Positions 15,982 to 23,590 of a stretch of DNA of 49,900 bases are shown here, piece after piece. Each line of letters starts with the position of its first letter. Position 1 is the stretch's first letter. This DNA is from Desulfobacterales bacterium (lineage in GTDB: Bacteria; Desulfobacterota; Desulfobacteria; Desulfobacterales; UBA11574). Below the pieces are notes generated by a model that saw nothing but the letters and a program-made list of their open reading frames with translations, ran no database searches and was not told where the DNA came from. A program made the translations under genes and the position numbers. Where the stretch lies: assembly GCA_012974475.1 (NCBI GenBank), contig JAAXQD010000219.1, positions 1 through 49,900 of the forward strand. Direction: 5' to 3'.

Positions 15982-16536
15982 TTAGAGTTCACAAACGGAA
16001 AGTGTTTGTACAACCTCTTTGAACATATCTGTTTGTCTTAGAATCCCCACAATTTTTTTGCCCCGGGTTACCAGTAGAGACTGATGATGCTCCAGAGCCA
16101 GCTGATGTATGGCTTCACTCAGGGACGCGTCTTCTGGAACATACTCTCCTTCGGCTGGAGCGCAGACCAGTATTTGGACTTTAAGCCGGCCCGCACCTCT
16201 ACAGATATCAATCAAAGGTTTGTCCCAAAATTCGCATTGATTGAGCATCGGTCGTAAATACTTAGCGCTGACACCAAAACGGGATAGTGTTTTTGAATCC
16301 CCGATCTGTTTTCCTTTGGGTTCCAATGCTCTGAGGACATCCAGCTGGCTAATTTTGCCGACAATCTCTCCCTTTTCATCGGATATAAGAAGTATTTTAT
16401 GGGGATAAATCCCCTGCTCATAATCTTTCTGAACCTTATCGAGGGCAAGAGCGGCTTCATAGAGATTGGCTTCAATGGAAATGGTCTCATATTCTGATAT
16501 GGGGGTCATTAAATCTTTTACAATTTTATTTTTCAT
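15982..16536 (-). CDS. CBS-domain-pair protein
   Basis: A 184-residue soluble protein with two CBS motifs: the first from about residue 8 (VKDLMTP) to GKISQLDVLRAL near 70, the second from about 128 (YVPEDASLSEAI) to GILRQTDMFKEV near 170. CBS pairs bind adenine nucleotides and gate attached or partner proteins. The linker between the motifs (about 75-125) is longer than usual and contains two cysteines. Position next to the SLC13 transporter suggests it senses energy state for that transporter; this is inference from neighbourhood only. Confidence 0.85.
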   Translation of the reverse strand: MKNKIVKDLMTPISEYETISIEANLYEAALALDKVQKDYEQGIYPHKILLISDEKGEIVGKISQLDVLRALEPKGKQIGDSKTLSRFGVSAKYLRPMLNQCEFWDKPLIDICRGAGRLKVQILVCAPAEGEYVPEDASLSEAIHQLALEHHQSLLVTRGKKIVGILRQTDMFKEVVQTLSVCEL

Positions 16537-16557
16537 GTTGCGTCTTCCATGGTAGGT

Positions 16558-16716
16558 CTATTCATGCTCTTCCAGAAAACGGACCATAGATTCTTTAATC
16601 CGTTTACCAACCTCAGACGATAGCTGAATTGAAAGGTTCGAGTCTTCACTGCTTTCGGAATACAGATGTTTTTTTTCGAAAGTGATCGATGATTTTGTGT
16701 TTAAGAATACCGGCAA
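16558..16716 (-). CDS. Possible small hypothetical protein
   Basis: A 52-codon open frame from a TTG at 16716 to TAG at 16558-16560, lying between the AhpF-like gene and the CBS gene. The predicted peptide is charged, and its second half (LSSEVGKRIKESMVRFLEEHE) looks like a normal amphipathic helix. There is no clear ribosome-binding site, and the frame is closed upstream by a stop. It may be the tail of a decayed gene. I recognise no family. Confidence 0.3.
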   Translation of the reverse strand: MPVFLNTKSSITFEKKHLYSESSEDSNLSIQLSSEVGKRIKESMVRFLEEHE

Positions 16717-16793
16717 ACCAAGTTTTTATGGATGAACGGTTTCGATATTTTTATTCAGCCTAAATTTTCAATGCGTTGATTGTCACGAAGAAT

Positions 16794-18389
16794 TTAGGTC
16801 CAGTATGGATTGATGAGGTCTTCAAATATGGCCATAGCCGCTTCTGCACCGTGTCCGGCGGCCGTTACGATTTGCTTGTATCCCCCGGACACATCTCCGG
16901 CCGTATAAATTCCCGGAATATTTGTCCTGTAATTATCATGCTTTATAAACCCTTCATCCGAAAGCTCGATCCCAATTTTTTGGGCCAGCTCGACAGCAGG
17001 ATCATACCCAATGGCAATAAAGACGCCATTAACGGATCGAGGATAAGATTCTTCGGTATTATTGTTGAAAAGCAGAACTTCTTCTACGTTATGTTTTCCC
17101 CTGATTTCCTTGACTTCAGTATCAAAAAGTATCGGAATATTATTTTGTATCAGGTTTTTCACCAAAAAATCCTGAGCTTTTAGATTATCTCTCCTGTGAA
17201 CCAGGGTGATATCCACGCCGATATGATGCAAATGAAGTGCTTCTGTAACGGCACTGTTGCCGCCGCCGACAATAATGACTTTTTTCCCCTTAAAAAGCGG
17301 GCCGTCACAGGTACTGCAATAACTGACGCCATGCCCTGAAAGGCGTAATTCGCCAGGGACGCCGAGATTCCTGTGCGTCGCCCCGGTGGCCATCAATACG
17401 GCCTTGGTCTTGAATTTTCGTCGGGTGGTTTGTACGTTGATAGGATCATTGAGGGTGATCTCAACAACCCCTTCTCCCGGGAAAATCTGTACATATTCCA
17501 AAGCATGGGTCACCATAATATCAACAAGTGTTTTTCCGCCAATTTGTTTGAGGCCCGGATAATTTTCAACAACCGGGGTGGTGGCCACCTGACCCCCAAG
17601 GACCCCTTTTTCTACGACCACCGTTTTAAGACCGCTTCGTGCTGCGTATATCCCGGCTGTCAGTCCCGCCGGGCCGCCCCCCACAATTACCAGATCTGCC
17701 TCGACTTCCTCTGCATCACTTTCGGGAATGAATACCGTCTGTTCCTCCATTTTATCCAGAGATAGCATAAAAAGCTCTTCCGTCTGTGCACCCTGGGCAA
17801 TCAAAATGTCATTTGCATATGTTTGGGGAACAGATTGGGCTGAATATCGGGTGGCAAGTTCAGGGTTGGCTTGGATGTCGATGATTTCCAGAGAAACTAA
17901 CCCGGGTTTTTCAACAGCCGCCTTTAACGCGTTCAGCGCCTGCTGGGGACAATACGGACAGCTTGCGCTGACAAATACCTTGATATTTCTTGGGGTGTCT
18001 ATACGTTTTATGATCTGGAGTGATTGTTCGTTGAGATTGCTCTTCTGAAGACCGATGAGGATGAGCGCTTCCAGAAAGATACGCCCCTCTTCACCGAGGG
18101 GTGCTCCCAGCCACCGGATATTGTATCGGTCCGGATCGAAAACCAGAGTAGGCGAATATTCAACGTTCCATTTTTTTGCGGATTCATGATATAAATTAAA
18201 TTCGCGCAATACAATTTTATCGGTGAGCTGCCGAAAAAAACGAATGGCCTGCCTGGCGGTATCAGTGAATACATCATTTTGGCCGGGCTGAGCGTACAAA
18301 AAAATAGGAATTTCTGCTTTGATCGCACCCAAAATTCTTTCAATTTCTTTTTGGGCTTCCAGTGCCTGAATGTCTTCCTGTTGATCCAT
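16794..18389 (-). CDS. AhpF-like thioredoxin reductase with N-terminal double thioredoxin fold
   Basis: The 531-residue protein has an N-terminal tandem thioredoxin-fold region with redox Cys144-x2-Cys147 in ASCPYCPQQ. A thioredoxin-reductase-type flavoprotein follows: FAD-binding GGGPAG (237-242), active-site Cys358-x2-Cys361 in CSTCDG, NAD(P)H-binding GGGNSA (375-380), and the C-terminal GIYTAGDV. This is the AhpF architecture (E. coli AhpF 521 residues), which passes electrons from NADH to the peroxidase AhpC. No AhpC gene is in the window, so it may instead serve the OsmC-like selenoprotein or glutaredoxin/thioredoxin partners. It lies 26 bases after the rubredoxin/membrane fusion gene. 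Confidence 0.9.
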   Translation of the reverse strand: MDQQEDIQALEAQKEIERILGAIKAEIPIFLYAQPGQNDVFTDTARQAIRFFRQLTDKIVLREFNLYHESAKKWNVEYSPTLVFDPDRYNIRWLGAPLGEEGRIFLEALILIGLQKSNLNEQSLQIIKRIDTPRNIKVFVSASCPYCPQQALNALKAAVEKPGLVSLEIIDIQANPELATRYSAQSVPQTYANDILIAQGAQTEELFMLSLDKMEEQTVFIPESDAEEVEADLVIVGGGPAGLTAGIYAARSGLKTVVVEKGVLGGQVATTPVVENYPGLKQIGGKTLVDIMVTHALEYVQIFPGEGVVEITLNDPINVQTTRRKFKTKAVLMATGATHRNLGVPGELRLSGHGVSYCSTCDGPLFKGKKVIIVGGGNSAVTEALHLHHIGVDITLVHRRDNLKAQDFLVKNLIQNNIPILFDTEVKEIRGKHNVEEVLLFNNNTEESYPRSVNGVFIAIGYDPAVELAQKIGIELSDEGFIKHDNYRTNIPGIYTAGDVSGGYKQIVTAAGHGAEAAMAIFEDLINPYWT

Positions 18390-18415
18390 CGTTTATTTTC
18401 CTTTTTTTTATGAAA

Positions 18416-19069
18416 TCAATCTCTAAACACGAGCTTCCCGCCGAGAAATCCAGCTGTCACAGCCGCACCAAGCATAACCATGTTAACAAAGAGAAACGCG
18501 ACCAAATGGGTGGAAGTCAGTGATAACACGCCGGGGTCAACAATAGACCATGCGACCAATATCATTGCCGTTAATGATACCACACCACCGCAAATCATCT
18601 TTGTCAGAAACAGGGTTGTCATCGCACCGTTATATTTTTTTTGCCACACAATAACCCCTGAAAAAAGCACCAGCGGCATAGAGAAGACCACAAATATGAG
18701 GTTATAAAATGCGGCCTGACTTAAGCCGGTGAACTTGAAAATAACAGCCAAAAAGATAAACAGAACAGAAACGGGAAGTAAGCCGTTGGGGATATGGACC
18801 GAAATCGGATGGACATGATGCTTGACCATCAGTTGATAAATCCGGTCATATTTTGACAAAGGGTCAAGCGTTGTTCCTGGAGCATCTGCGACGTTTGCTT
18901 CAGTTTCAGGTTCTAAGGGGTCTATTTTTGTTTTTGATTTTTTTTCACCATTTTCTTCAGCAACAATTTCAACAAACTTACTTCGATCAGCGCCACAAAC
19001 CGGGCATATTTCAGGCGGCTCCTCTCCTTCATGAATGTAGCCGCAGACCGTACATCGCCACTTTTTCAC
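18416..19069 (-). CDS. Rubredoxin-like domain fused to a four-helix membrane domain (DUF2231-like)
   Basis: The first 30 residues form a rubredoxin-like knuckle pair, Cys6-x2-Cys9 and Cys22-x2-Cys25, in a short version also seen at the C-terminus of rubrerythrin. A charged linker (30-80) leads to a membrane domain with about four helices (90-217), including HHVHPISVHIP, a His-bearing motif typical of DUF2231 proteins. The fusion suggests electron transfer between a cytoplasmic redox protein and a membrane site, possibly haem, but this is inferred. The start is a GTG at 19069 with AAGGAGG just upstream. The AhpF-like gene follows by 26 bases. Confidence 0.82.
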   Translation of the reverse strand: MKKWRCTVCGYIHEGEEPPEICPVCGADRSKFVEIVAEENGEKKSKTKIDPLEPETEANVADAPGTTLDPLSKYDRIYQLMVKHHVHPISVHIPNGLLPVSVLFIFLAVIFKFTGLSQAAFYNLIFVVFSMPLVLFSGVIVWQKKYNGAMTTLFLTKMICGGVVSLTAMILVAWSIVDPGVLSLTSTHLVAFLFVNMVMLGAAVTAGFLGGKLVFRD

Positions 19070-19219
19070 ATTACCTCCTTTTCATATTCCCGTTCATAAC
19101 CACCGCAACAGGGTATCCATTCAAAATCTACATGCCATTATTCCATTTCCGAGGTAAAAGCTTGGGTGTCAATATTCGTCTTTATTTTCAGAATATTCTT
19201 TAAATTTCAAGATATTAAA

Positions 19220-20398
19220 TCACCTTTCTTCTAAGGGTACAAAGGTGCACTGATCCGGACCGCAGTAATCACCAATATACTCAGAGTCGGGACGATACAG
19301 CACCGGTTTAGCCTCAGCACCGGCAAACTGCTCTTCAATAACATGAGCGGCCCAGCCGGAAATTCTTGCGATGGCAAATATCGGCGTAAAGAGGTCTATC
19401 GGTATCCCCATGTAGTAATACAAAGACGCGCTATAGAAATCGACATTTACAAAAATGTCTCTGCCCTTTCTCTGTTTAAAGGCTTCCTTACCCTTTTTCT
19501 CAAGAATTTTGGACATTTCGTACCATTTTGGTTCTCTGATACGCTCGCCCATTATTTTAGACATGGGTGCAAGGATATGCGCCCGGGGATCATCGGTTTT
19601 GTAGACCGCATGGCCGAGCCCCATGATCTTTCCGCCGGTATCGAGCAAATTGTTCACGTATGCTTCAACTTTGTCGACAGAATCGATATTAAGGAGCATC
19701 TCCATGACACGAGTATTTGCACCACCATGCAATTCACCGGATAAGGAACCGACGCCGGCAGCAATGGCCGAATACATGTGGGCCCTTGTGGATGCCACTT
19801 GTCTCGCCGAAAATGTTGAAGCATTAAAAGAATGTTCTGCATGGAGTACCAGGCAGGTATCAAAAAAACCGGCAAGTTCATCGTCCGGAATTGTTCCGTT
19901 GAGCATATAAAGAAAATTGGCTGCATGGCCTAACTCCGGATCCGGATCAAGAGGTTTTTTATTGTTCCGGATGCGATCCCAGGCCGCAACAATAGTCGGG
20001 AATTTTGCGATCAGCTTTATGCCCATGCGAAGTGCCGCTTCAGGAGAATGCTCTCTGGCGTCAGGATCATGGTGTGCCAGTAAGGCAGTCGATGCCTGAA
20101 GGACATCCATGGGAAGAGCATCTTTGGGTATGGTTCCAAGGGCTGCGATGATTCCAGGCGGGACTGACCGTTCCGATACAAGCTGTTTTTTGAAGTTTTC
20201 AAGTTCTGTTTTTTGAGGCAGGCTTTCATAGAGCAACAGATATGCAACCTCCTCAAATGACACTTTTCCGGCCAAATCCTGAACAAGATATCCTCTGTAG
20301 ATCAATCTTCCGGCTGTACCGTCAACATCACCCACCCGGGTCGTTGCCACTTTAAAACCGCGCAGACCGGTATTTAATATAGGCTGACATGCTTCCAT
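19220..20398 (-). CDS. gltA: Citrate synthase
   Basis: The 392-residue enzyme has all three catalytic residues of citrate synthase: His224 in GELHGGAN, His263 in GLGHAVYK and Asp320 in VNVDFYS. It condenses oxaloacetate and acetyl-CoA to citrate, the entry to the TCA cycle. The length matches the shorter dimeric bacterial and archaeal type (about 370-400). A Re-citrate synthase, common in some sulfate reducers, is unrelated to this family. GGAGG lies 6 bases before the ATG. 2-Methylcitrate synthase is a close relative and cannot be excluded, though no prp genes are nearby. Confidence 0.93.
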   Translation of the reverse strand: MEACQPILNTGLRGFKVATTRVGDVDGTAGRLIYRGYLVQDLAGKVSFEEVAYLLLYESLPQKTELENFKKQLVSERSVPPGIIAALGTIPKDALPMDVLQASTALLAHHDPDAREHSPEAALRMGIKLIAKFPTIVAAWDRIRNNKKPLDPDPELGHAANFLYMLNGTIPDDELAGFFDTCLVLHAEHSFNASTFSARQVASTRAHMYSAIAAGVGSLSGELHGGANTRVMEMLLNIDSVDKVEAYVNNLLDTGGKIMGLGHAVYKTDDPRAHILAPMSKIMGERIREPKWYEMSKILEKKGKEAFKQRKGRDIFVNVDFYSASLYYYMGIPIDLFTPIFAIARISGWAAHVIEEQFAGAEAKPVLYRPDSEYIGDYCGPDQCTFVPLEER

Positions 20399-20811
20399 AA
20401 TTTACCTCCAGTTCTATTTTTTTAAGTTTTCGCGCGGAGCTATAAACATATTGTTTTTATTTACAGCTTAATCTTTAATTTAACAATCAATTTTCGTGCC
20501 AGGTTTGGGTCCTAATCCAAAATTTCACCATGACATTTCCCGGGGTTTAACCACAAGCAATTGATTGCAGAGTGATAGGCGTCCGTGTTATTTAGAGTTC
20601 AATGATTCTGAAGACCTAGCGAATTGTCGGCTTTCGGCCGGATACTTGCAAAGCAATGAAGCGAAGCATTTTAATAAAATGTATCATTGATGATGGTCTA
20701 TGATACACATATGTCTCACAGATCACCCGTTGCGCGGTTATGAAACTTTGGTTTTAAAAGAAATGTTTGTCTTGAAATCCGTTATAGACCTGCCATGAAA
20801 GGATTGAGTGT
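20399..20811. other. 413-base intergenic region upstream of citrate synthase
   Basis: No coding sequence is recognisable. It holds the citrate synthase ribosome-binding site, a candidate sigma-54-like element on the minus strand at 20486-20501 (TGGCAC, 5 bases, TTGAT; the usual TTGC is imperfect), and the inverted repeat at 20680-20707. AT-rich segments at 20440-20490 could hold a sigma-70 promoter, but none is convincing. Confidence 0.5.
20680..20707. promoter_or_regulatory. 8-bp perfect inverted repeat, possible operator or terminator
   Basis: TGTATCAT (20680-20687) and ATGATACA (20700-20707) are perfect inverted copies around a 12-base spacer. It lies 105 bases after the YkgJ-type gene and about 280 upstream of the citrate synthase start. 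No T-tract follows, so a protein-binding site is more likely than a terminator. Confidence 0.35.
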
Positions 20812-21642
20812 TTACATAAAATATATCTCAGGTGAAAGGAGGCTTCTTTTGAGTCGTTTTATATGTTCATTTTCCAACCTGTGAACAACCTCCGGCCTAA
20901 CCAAACCCTTCATCAGGTGGCGCATCGTGATACGATCATTCAGAATTTCAAAGAGGTTTTTCATGCGGTTCCGTTGGTCTAATGCGGATATTTTTTCCAT
21001 AACCTTTTCGAAAAACCCGATGGCGTTGATCATTTCATGCAGGAGTCTGTCATAATCCTGTATGGAAAAAGCCCGGTCTTTGGGATGATCTTTTTTAAGT
21101 CGCTTTTTTAAAGGTTTCGAATCGACGATAAAGCTTGGAACTCCGAAGAGATCATAAGAAGATAAAGCCTGTTCCATCAAACTCATTCTCCTAAGCTTTT
21201 TTAAAGCACGGCTTCTCTGGTCCGAGACGACAATCGGATTCTCAAGGCATGGGAACCCAGAAAGAATCGGATTCCGGGTCAGTTCCGGAATAAGACCCTT
21301 TATCTGCTGATATTCCGGAAAAAGCACACAGCTTAGCGGCTTTGAACCATGAACACGGCATCGCTTCTCCAAAAGGAAAAAACAGGGTTTTTTCAGCTTT
21401 ATTAAGACTTTTTTATAGCGGAAATCGAACTCACAGTTCATCAGTCCCAGGTGGCAGTGTCGAGAAAAAAGTCGGGAAACCGGTATATTCAGAACTCGGC
21501 TAAGTTTGATTAAGTCAAAGAGGGTTGCTTCAACGATGACGTCAGCCATCCAGCACCCGGGTGCGCTGCAATCGTTGGGGCAGCGGAGATTGCATTCCAG
21601 ATCTGAAAGATCCGCCTGGTGTTGGAAGTAGTCATCCAGCAT
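20812..21642 (-). CDS. YkgJ-family cysteine-cluster protein
   Basis: This 276-residue protein has a cysteine-rich N-terminal region: Cys17, Cys21, Cys25 and Cys30 in a CNLRCPNDCSAPGC arrangement, and later RCRVHGSKPLSCVLFPEY. The last motif is characteristic of the putative zinc- or iron-chelating YkgJ family. The C-terminal third is helical and charged with no recognised domain. The ATG at 21642 overlaps the fur stop by 11 bases; a start 102 bases earlier would lie deep inside fur. Coupling to a Fur-family regulator suggests a metal-related or peroxide-related role, which is inference. Confidence 0.78.
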   Translation of the reverse strand: MLDDYFQHQADLSDLECNLRCPNDCSAPGCWMADVIVEATLFDLIKLSRVLNIPVSRLFSRHCHLGLMNCEFDFRYKKVLIKLKKPCFFLLEKRCRVHGSKPLSCVLFPEYQQIKGLIPELTRNPILSGFPCLENPIVVSDQRSRALKKLRRMSLMEQALSSYDLFGVPSFIVDSKPLKKRLKKDHPKDRAFSIQDYDRLLHEMINAIGFFEKVMEKISALDQRNRMKNLFEILNDRITMRHLMKGLVRPEVVHRLENEHIKRLKRSLLSPEIYFM

Positions 21643-22078
21643 GGTCCGGAGTTGCGTTTTCTGAACATTCGGGACAGAGCCCTTTAAACTCAAGGTTGTG
21701 CCCGATGATTTCAAAAACAGTTGCCCCGTAAAGTTCGTTTTCAAGTTGATTCAAGGGCGCAATCGGTGCATCATCCACCCGGTCACAGTGCACACAACGA
21801 ATATGGTAATGCTTGTTCGTGTCCCAGTCGAAGCGTTTCAAAGAACCGCTGAGTTCCAGTTTTTGGATTTCACCCATCTGGACAAGTACTTCCAGATTTC
21901 GGTAAACCGTTCCAAGACTGATCCGGGGAAGACGATGGCGTACCATTCTATATACTTCGTCAGCACTCGGATGGGTGTGTTGCTTTCGCAGCTCTTCAAG
22001 AATTACTTTGCGCTGCTTGGTCATCCGAATGTTTTTTTTTTGCAGCAAGTTTTTACCTCTAACACGACAAGTTTGCAC
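21632..22078 (-). CDS. Fur-family transcriptional repressor (PerR/Fur type)
   Basis: The 148-residue protein has the N-terminal winged-helix pattern (MTKQRKVILEEL, then ISLGTVYRNLEVL with the recognition helix) and a metal-binding domain: HYH at 90-92, structural zinc pairs Cys95-x2-Cys98 and Cys135-x2-Cys138. The segment RFDWDTNKHYH resembles PerR-like proteins, so peroxide rather than iron may be the signal. The GTG at 22078 is supported by GGAGG 6 bases upstream. It is divergent from nqrA, and an AT-rich palindrome lies between them. A YkgJ-type gene overlaps its 3' end. Confidence 0.9.
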   Translation of the reverse strand: MQTCRVRGKNLLQKKNIRMTKQRKVILEELRKQHTHPSADEVYRMVRHRLPRISLGTVYRNLEVLVQMGEIQKLELSGSLKRFDWDTNKHYHIRCVHCDRVDDAPIAPLNQLENELYGATVFEIIGHNLEFKGLCPECSENATPDHAG

Positions 22079-22187
22079 TCCGATCCTCCAATGTTCCTAA
22101 GCCGAAAAGACATTTGTGTCAAGCATGAAATGACGTATTCGGATGTCGACCAAAGGCTTAAGTCACAACTTTCGGTATGAATATTGC

Positions 22188-22207
22188 AAAATAAAAAATT
22201 TTATTTT
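22188..22207. promoter_or_regulatory. AT-only palindrome in the fur-nqrA divergent region
   Basis: AAAATAAAA (22188-22196) and TTTTATTTT (22199-22207) are perfect inverted copies with a 2-base centre. The site sits 38 bases before nqrA and 110 before the fur-type gene. It could be a binding site for the neighbouring Fur-family repressor, or just an AT-rich promoter segment. Confidence 0.4.
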
Positions 22208-22244
22208 ATACTAATTTAAAGCCCTTCAACCCACAGACCGACTT

Positions 22245-23588
22245 ATGATTGAAATCCGCACCCGTAAAGGCTACAATATCAATATCGCCGGCATGCCTTC
22301 TCATGATCTTGAAATTTTGGAGAAGCCCGCGAGAGTGGCGCTTTTGCCGGAAAGAATCCCCTTTGTTAAACCCCGCCTCAAGGTCAAAGTCGATGATCCG
22401 GTTAAAGTGGGTTCCATTGTTTTTGAAGACAAGCGAAATTCTCAACTCGTATTTTTATCACCGGGCGGCGGTAGAATCGCCAAAATCAAATACGGTCCCC
22501 GAAGAGTCATAAAAGAGATCGTCATAGAGTTGGATCAGGATGAGGGCTACAAAGCATTTCCCGTTATCAGCGAAGCCCGGCTTGAAGGCATGGAAAGAAA
22601 AAAGCTGGTTAAAACGATAATGACAGGCGGGCTATGGCCCCTGTTCAGAGAGCTCCCCTTTCGAGATGTTCCAAATCCTGACGTCGTCCCACCATCGGTC
22701 ATTGTCAGTCTCAATTCCAGAGAGCCTTTTCAGCCCGTGCCGGAAGCTTATTTAAACGACAGAATTGATCTGTTTGAATTCGGCATAAAAATTTTACAGA
22801 AACTGTCAGAAACGCTTATAATAAGCACATCTTCGGACGATAGTTTTGTCCAAGACCGCCTAAACGGTTTTGTGACGCACACCTGCAATGGGTTTTATCC
22901 TGCCGACGATCCGGGTGTATTACTGTATCATATCAAAAAAAGTCCGGATGAAAACCGGTCCTGGTATATCAACGGACAGGATGTACTTCTTTTGGCGATG
23001 CTCTTTAAAACCGGAAAATACCCCGTGGATCGAACCCTGGTTTTAGGCGGATCCCTTGCCAGGGAAAGAAAGCATCTTCAGACCAGAATCGGCGTTCCTT
23101 TGAATCATATCACAAAGGGACGTGCAGACGATACCGGAGCAGCCAGATATATTGTCGGGGGAATTTTCAAAGGTTATACCGGTTCAAAAGATTCATATCT
23201 GGGGTTTTATGAGACCTCTCTGGTGTTGATTCCCCAAGGCGATGAAAAAGAGTTTTTTGGGTTTGCCAGACCCGGGTTTGACAAACCCAGCCGGTCCAGG
23301 ACATTTTTATCTTTTTTAAATAAATCGTCTATGGCCATGGATTGCAATTGTCATGGTGAAGTACGGGCTTGTATCAATTGCGGATTCTGTAGCGAGGTCT
23401 GTCCGGTGGATATTTTACCCCAGTTCACATACAAAAGCATACTGGCAGATGAAGTTGAAGAGGCATTAAATCACGGCCTGCTCGATTGTGTGGAATGCTG
23501 TCTGTGCACCTATGTCTGTCCATCGAAGATCGAACTGAAAAATATTCTCAAGGAAACAAAAAAAGCATACTTTTTGGAACAGATGTAA
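22245..23588 (+). CDS. nqrA: Na+-translocating NADH:quinone reductase subunit A with two intact [4Fe-4S] motifs
   Basis: The 447-residue protein follows NqrA along its length: RKGYNINIAGMPS at the start, VFEDKRN, SINGQ-type SWYINGQDV in the middle, and LGFYETSLVL. It opens the six-gene operon. Unlike the Vibrio enzyme, the C-terminus keeps two complete cluster motifs, Cys376-x2-Cys379-x2-Cys382-x3-Cys386-Pro and Cys415-x2-Cys418-x2-Cys421-x3-Cys425-Pro, as in the related RnfC. The rest of the operon (NqrB, C, D, E and an NqrF with FAD/NADH domains) supports NQR rather than Rnf. NqrA is the peripheral subunit linked to quinone binding. No strong ribosome-binding site is visible before the ATG. 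Confidence 0.93.
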   Translation: MIEIRTRKGYNINIAGMPSHDLEILEKPARVALLPERIPFVKPRLKVKVDDPVKVGSIVFEDKRNSQLVFLSPGGGRIAKIKYGPRRVIKEIVIELDQDEGYKAFPVISEARLEGMERKKLVKTIMTGGLWPLFRELPFRDVPNPDVVPPSVIVSLNSREPFQPVPEAYLNDRIDLFEFGIKILQKLSETLIISTSSDDSFVQDRLNGFVTHTCNGFYPADDPGVLLYHIKKSPDENRSWYINGQDVLLLAMLFKTGKYPVDRTLVLGGSLARERKHLQTRIGVPLNHITKGRADDTGAARYIVGGIFKGYTGSKDSYLGFYETSLVLIPQGDEKEFFGFARPGFDKPSRSRTFLSFLNKSSMAMDCNCHGEVRACINCGFCSEVCPVDILPQFTYKSILADEVEEALNHGLLDCVECCLCTYVCPSKIELKNILKETKKAYFLEQM

Positions 23589-23590
23589 TC

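Noticed and set aside
20486..20501. Sigma-54 promoter for citrate synthase as a firm call
   Set aside because: TGGCAC is perfect but the -12 element is TTGAT instead of TTGC, and such partial matches arise often by chance.
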